Origin: Paludibacter sp.
GTDB lineage: Bacteria > Bacteroidota > Bacteroidia > Bacteroidales > Paludibacteraceae
Reading direction: 5' to 3'
Assembly: GCA_018054805.1 (NCBI GenBank)
Contig: JAGPIU010000007.1
Location: 1-14,277, forward strand
DNA: 14,277 nt
Positions 12,824 to 14,277 of the stretch are shown here, piece by piece. The translations under genes and the position numbers were made by a program. The notes beneath the pieces are model-generated. The model had not been told where the DNA came from, did not search any database, and was given only the letters and a program-made list of their open reading frames with translations. How positions within the stretch are numbered: position 1 is the first letter of the stretch; every line of letters starts with the position of its first letter.

Positions 12824-13816
12824 ATGGCTATATTAGCATTTCAAAAACCCGAAAAGGTAATCATGTTGGAAGCTGACGCTTTTCAAGGTAAATTTGAATT
12901 CCGTCCGCTGGAACCGGGTTACGGTATTACCATTGGTAATGCTTTGCGCCGTATCCTTTTGTCGTCGCTCGAGGGCTTTGCCATTACGGCAATCAAAATC
13001 GAAGGCATCGATCATGAGTATTCAACTATTCCGGGTGTAATTGATGATGTAACAAACATCATTCTGAACCTGAAACAAGTGCGTTTCAAACAGAACGTAG
13101 AAGATTTCGACAGCGAAAAGGTGACTATCAACGTGACTGGTACCTCGGTGTTCAAAGCTGAAGACATTGGTAAGTATTTCACCGGTTTCGAAGTGCTGAA
13201 CCCCGAACTCGTCATTTGCGAAATGGACCCAACGGCCAGTTTCCAGATTGACATTACGGTGAACAAAGGTCGTGGTTACTCGCCTGCCGAAGACAATCGT
13301 GTGGCTAACGCCGAAGCCGGGGTGATTCCTATCGATGCAATTTTTACTCCTATTCGTAACGTAAAATATGCCATCGAGAATTATCGTGTGGAACAGGTAA
13401 CAGATTATGAAAAACTTGTTATCGAAATCAATACAGATGGATCAATTCATCCAAAAGATGCACTGAAGGAAGCAGCTAAAATTCTTATCCACCACTTTAT
13501 GCTTTTCTCGGATGAGAAAATTTCGCTTGAAGTGTCGGAAGGAGAAGGTACAGACGAATTTGATGAGGAAGTACTTCATATGCGTCAGTTGCTTAAAACC
13601 AAACTGACTGACCTCGAATTGTCGGTTCGTGCATTGAATTGCCTTAAAGCTGCCGATGTGGAAACACTTGGCGAACTTGCCGGCTATCACAAACACGATC
13701 TGCTTAAATTCCGTAACTTCGGTAAAAAATCGCTCACCGAACTCGAAGAGAAGCTCGAAAGCCTCAATCTGCACTTCGGTATGGATATTGCCAAATATAA
13801 ATTAGATAAAGACTAA
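12824..13816 (+). CDS. rpoA: DNA-directed RNA polymerase subunit alpha
   Basis: The 330-residue product is the alpha subunit, whose dimer seeds assembly of RNA polymerase. The N-terminal domain (about 1-235) has [20 protein letters not shown] and [18 protein letters not shown], the dimer and beta-contact region, plus [19 protein letters not shown]. After an acidic linker ([11 protein letters not shown], about 247-257), the C-terminal domain carries [16 protein letters not shown] and [17 protein letters not shown]. Arg269, Asn272 and the GKKS motif correspond to E. coli Arg265, Asn268 and Gly296-Ser299, which bind UP-element DNA and activators. Length is typical (E. coli 329). It follows rpsD by 11 bp and precedes rplQ by four, the normal alpha-operon arrangement. 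Confidence 0.99.
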   Translation: MAILAFQKPEKVIMLEADAFQGKFEFRPLEPGYGITIGNALRRILLSSLEGFAITAIKIEGIDHEYSTIPGVIDDVTNIILNLKQVRFKQNVEDFDSEKVTINVTGTSVFKAEDIGKYFTGFEVLNPELVICEMDPTASFQIDITVNKGRGYSPAEDNRVANAEAGVIPIDAIFTPIRNVKYAIENYRVEQVTDYEKLVIEINTDGSIHPKDALKEAAKILIHHFMLFSDEKISLEVSEGEGTDEFDEEVLHMRQLLKTKLTDLELSVRALNCLKAADVETLGELAGYHKHDLLKFRNFGKKSLTELEEKLESLNLHFGMDIAKYKLDKD

Positions 13817-13820
13817 CGAG

Positions 13821-14277
13821 ATGAGACATAATAAAAAATTCAATCACTTAGGCCGTAAAACGGCTCACAGAAAGTCAATGCTTGCCAATATGGCTATCTC
13901 TCTTATTCAACATAAGAGAATTGCTACCACACTGGCTAAAGCCAAAGCTTTACAGGTTTACGTTGAACCTTTGCTTACTAAAGGTAAAGACGATACAACA
14001 CACTCACGTCGTACAGTTTTCAGCTACTTGCAAAACAAAGATGCTGTGACTGAACTTTTCCAGAATATCTCTCAGAAAATTGCTGACCGTCCGGGTGGTT
14101 ACACACGTATCCTTCGTACAGGTTTTCGTTTGGGTGATAATGCTGAAATGTGTATTATCGAACTTGTTGACTACAACGAAAACATGTTGAAAGAAAAAGC
14201 AGCCAAGAAAGCTGCCCGTACACGTCGTGCCGGAGCTGCTAAAAAAGCTGCTGTTGCTGAAGCTCCTAAAGCTGAAG
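13821..14277 (+). CDS. rplQ: 50S ribosomal protein L17 (bL17), 3' end missing
   Basis: Reading from the ATG at 13821 gives 152 residues with no stop before the window ends. The first 118 or so are L17, a large-subunit protein near the tunnel exit: [20 protein letters not shown], then [21 protein letters not shown], and [19 protein letters not shown] with [10 protein letters not shown]. coli L17 ends near residue 127. Here an Ala/Lys/Arg-rich tail ([20 protein letters not shown] and on) continues past the edge, as I recall for Bacteroidota L17. The start is four bases after the rpoA stop. AACGAG before it is at most a weak binding site, so coupling to rpoA is likely. Confidence 0.98.
   Translation, partial: MRHNKKFNHLGRKTAHRKSMLANMAISLIQHKRIATTLAKAKALQVYVEPLLTKGKDDTTHSRRTVFSYLQNKDAVTELFQNISQKIADRPGGYTRILRTGFRLGDNAEMCIIELVDYNENMLKEKAAKKAARTRRAGAAKKAAVAEAPKAE

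Noticed and set aside
13442..13774. A 110-codon open frame on the minus strand opposite the rpoA C-terminal domain.
   Set aside because: It is fully antisense to conserved alpha-CTD sequence and its low-complexity Phe-rich translation is typical of a shadow frame.

Overview
The window is one uninterrupted run of translation genes, all on the + strand. It looks like the fused S10-spc-alpha ribosomal protein supercluster of a Bacteroidota bacterium, probably of the order Bacteroidales. The reasons are: (1) moderate GC with A-rich, mostly Shine-Dalgarno-free start regions; (2) family-typical protein variants, namely L36 and S14 without zinc ligands, S4 without cysteine, L2 with DHPM in place of DHPH, and an Ala/Lys-rich tail on L17; (3) the order secY-map-infA-rpmJ-rpsM with no adk. 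Genus cannot be fixed from the sequence alone.

Layout. Bases 1-39 are the last codons of rplC (L3). The rest of the S10 block follows: rplD, rplW, rplB, rpsS, rplV, rpsC, rplP, rpmC, rpsQ (42-4319). The spc block is rplN, rplX, rplE, rpsN, rpsH, rplF, rplR, rpsE, rpmD, rplO, secY (4322-9923). A linker of map, infA and rpmJ (9937-11155) leads into the alpha block rpsM, rpsK, rpsD, rpoA, and a rplQ cut by the window end (11188-14277). rpmJ, rplQ and the rplC end were read directly from the sequence; rpmD and rplX were given internal start codons.

The products work together: 25 ribosomal proteins (two of them partial), initiation factor IF1, the protein-export channel SecY, methionine aminopeptidase for nascent chains, and the RNA polymerase alpha subunit. 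Most genes are 2-50 bp apart, which suggests co-transcription. No gene-free stretch exceeds 198 bp, and I see no tRNA, rRNA, insertion sequence, CRISPR array or phage gene. No convincing promoter or U-tract terminator was found.

The unusual content lies in the few wider gaps. Two of them, before rplB and before rpsH, carry long AT-rich hairpins built from degenerate 7-nt units (ATTTACC / GGTAAAT) and sharing an 18-of-19 core. GC-rich hairpins lie before rpsH, before secY and after rpsK. The 198-bp rpsK-rpsD gap folds by eye into a closed multi-helix RNA and is a candidate S4 autoregulatory leader. Two genes, rplW and rplF, have perfect Shine-Dalgarno sequences, which is odd for this phylum. 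The coding genes are otherwise ordinary housekeeping genes; I found no new protein system.
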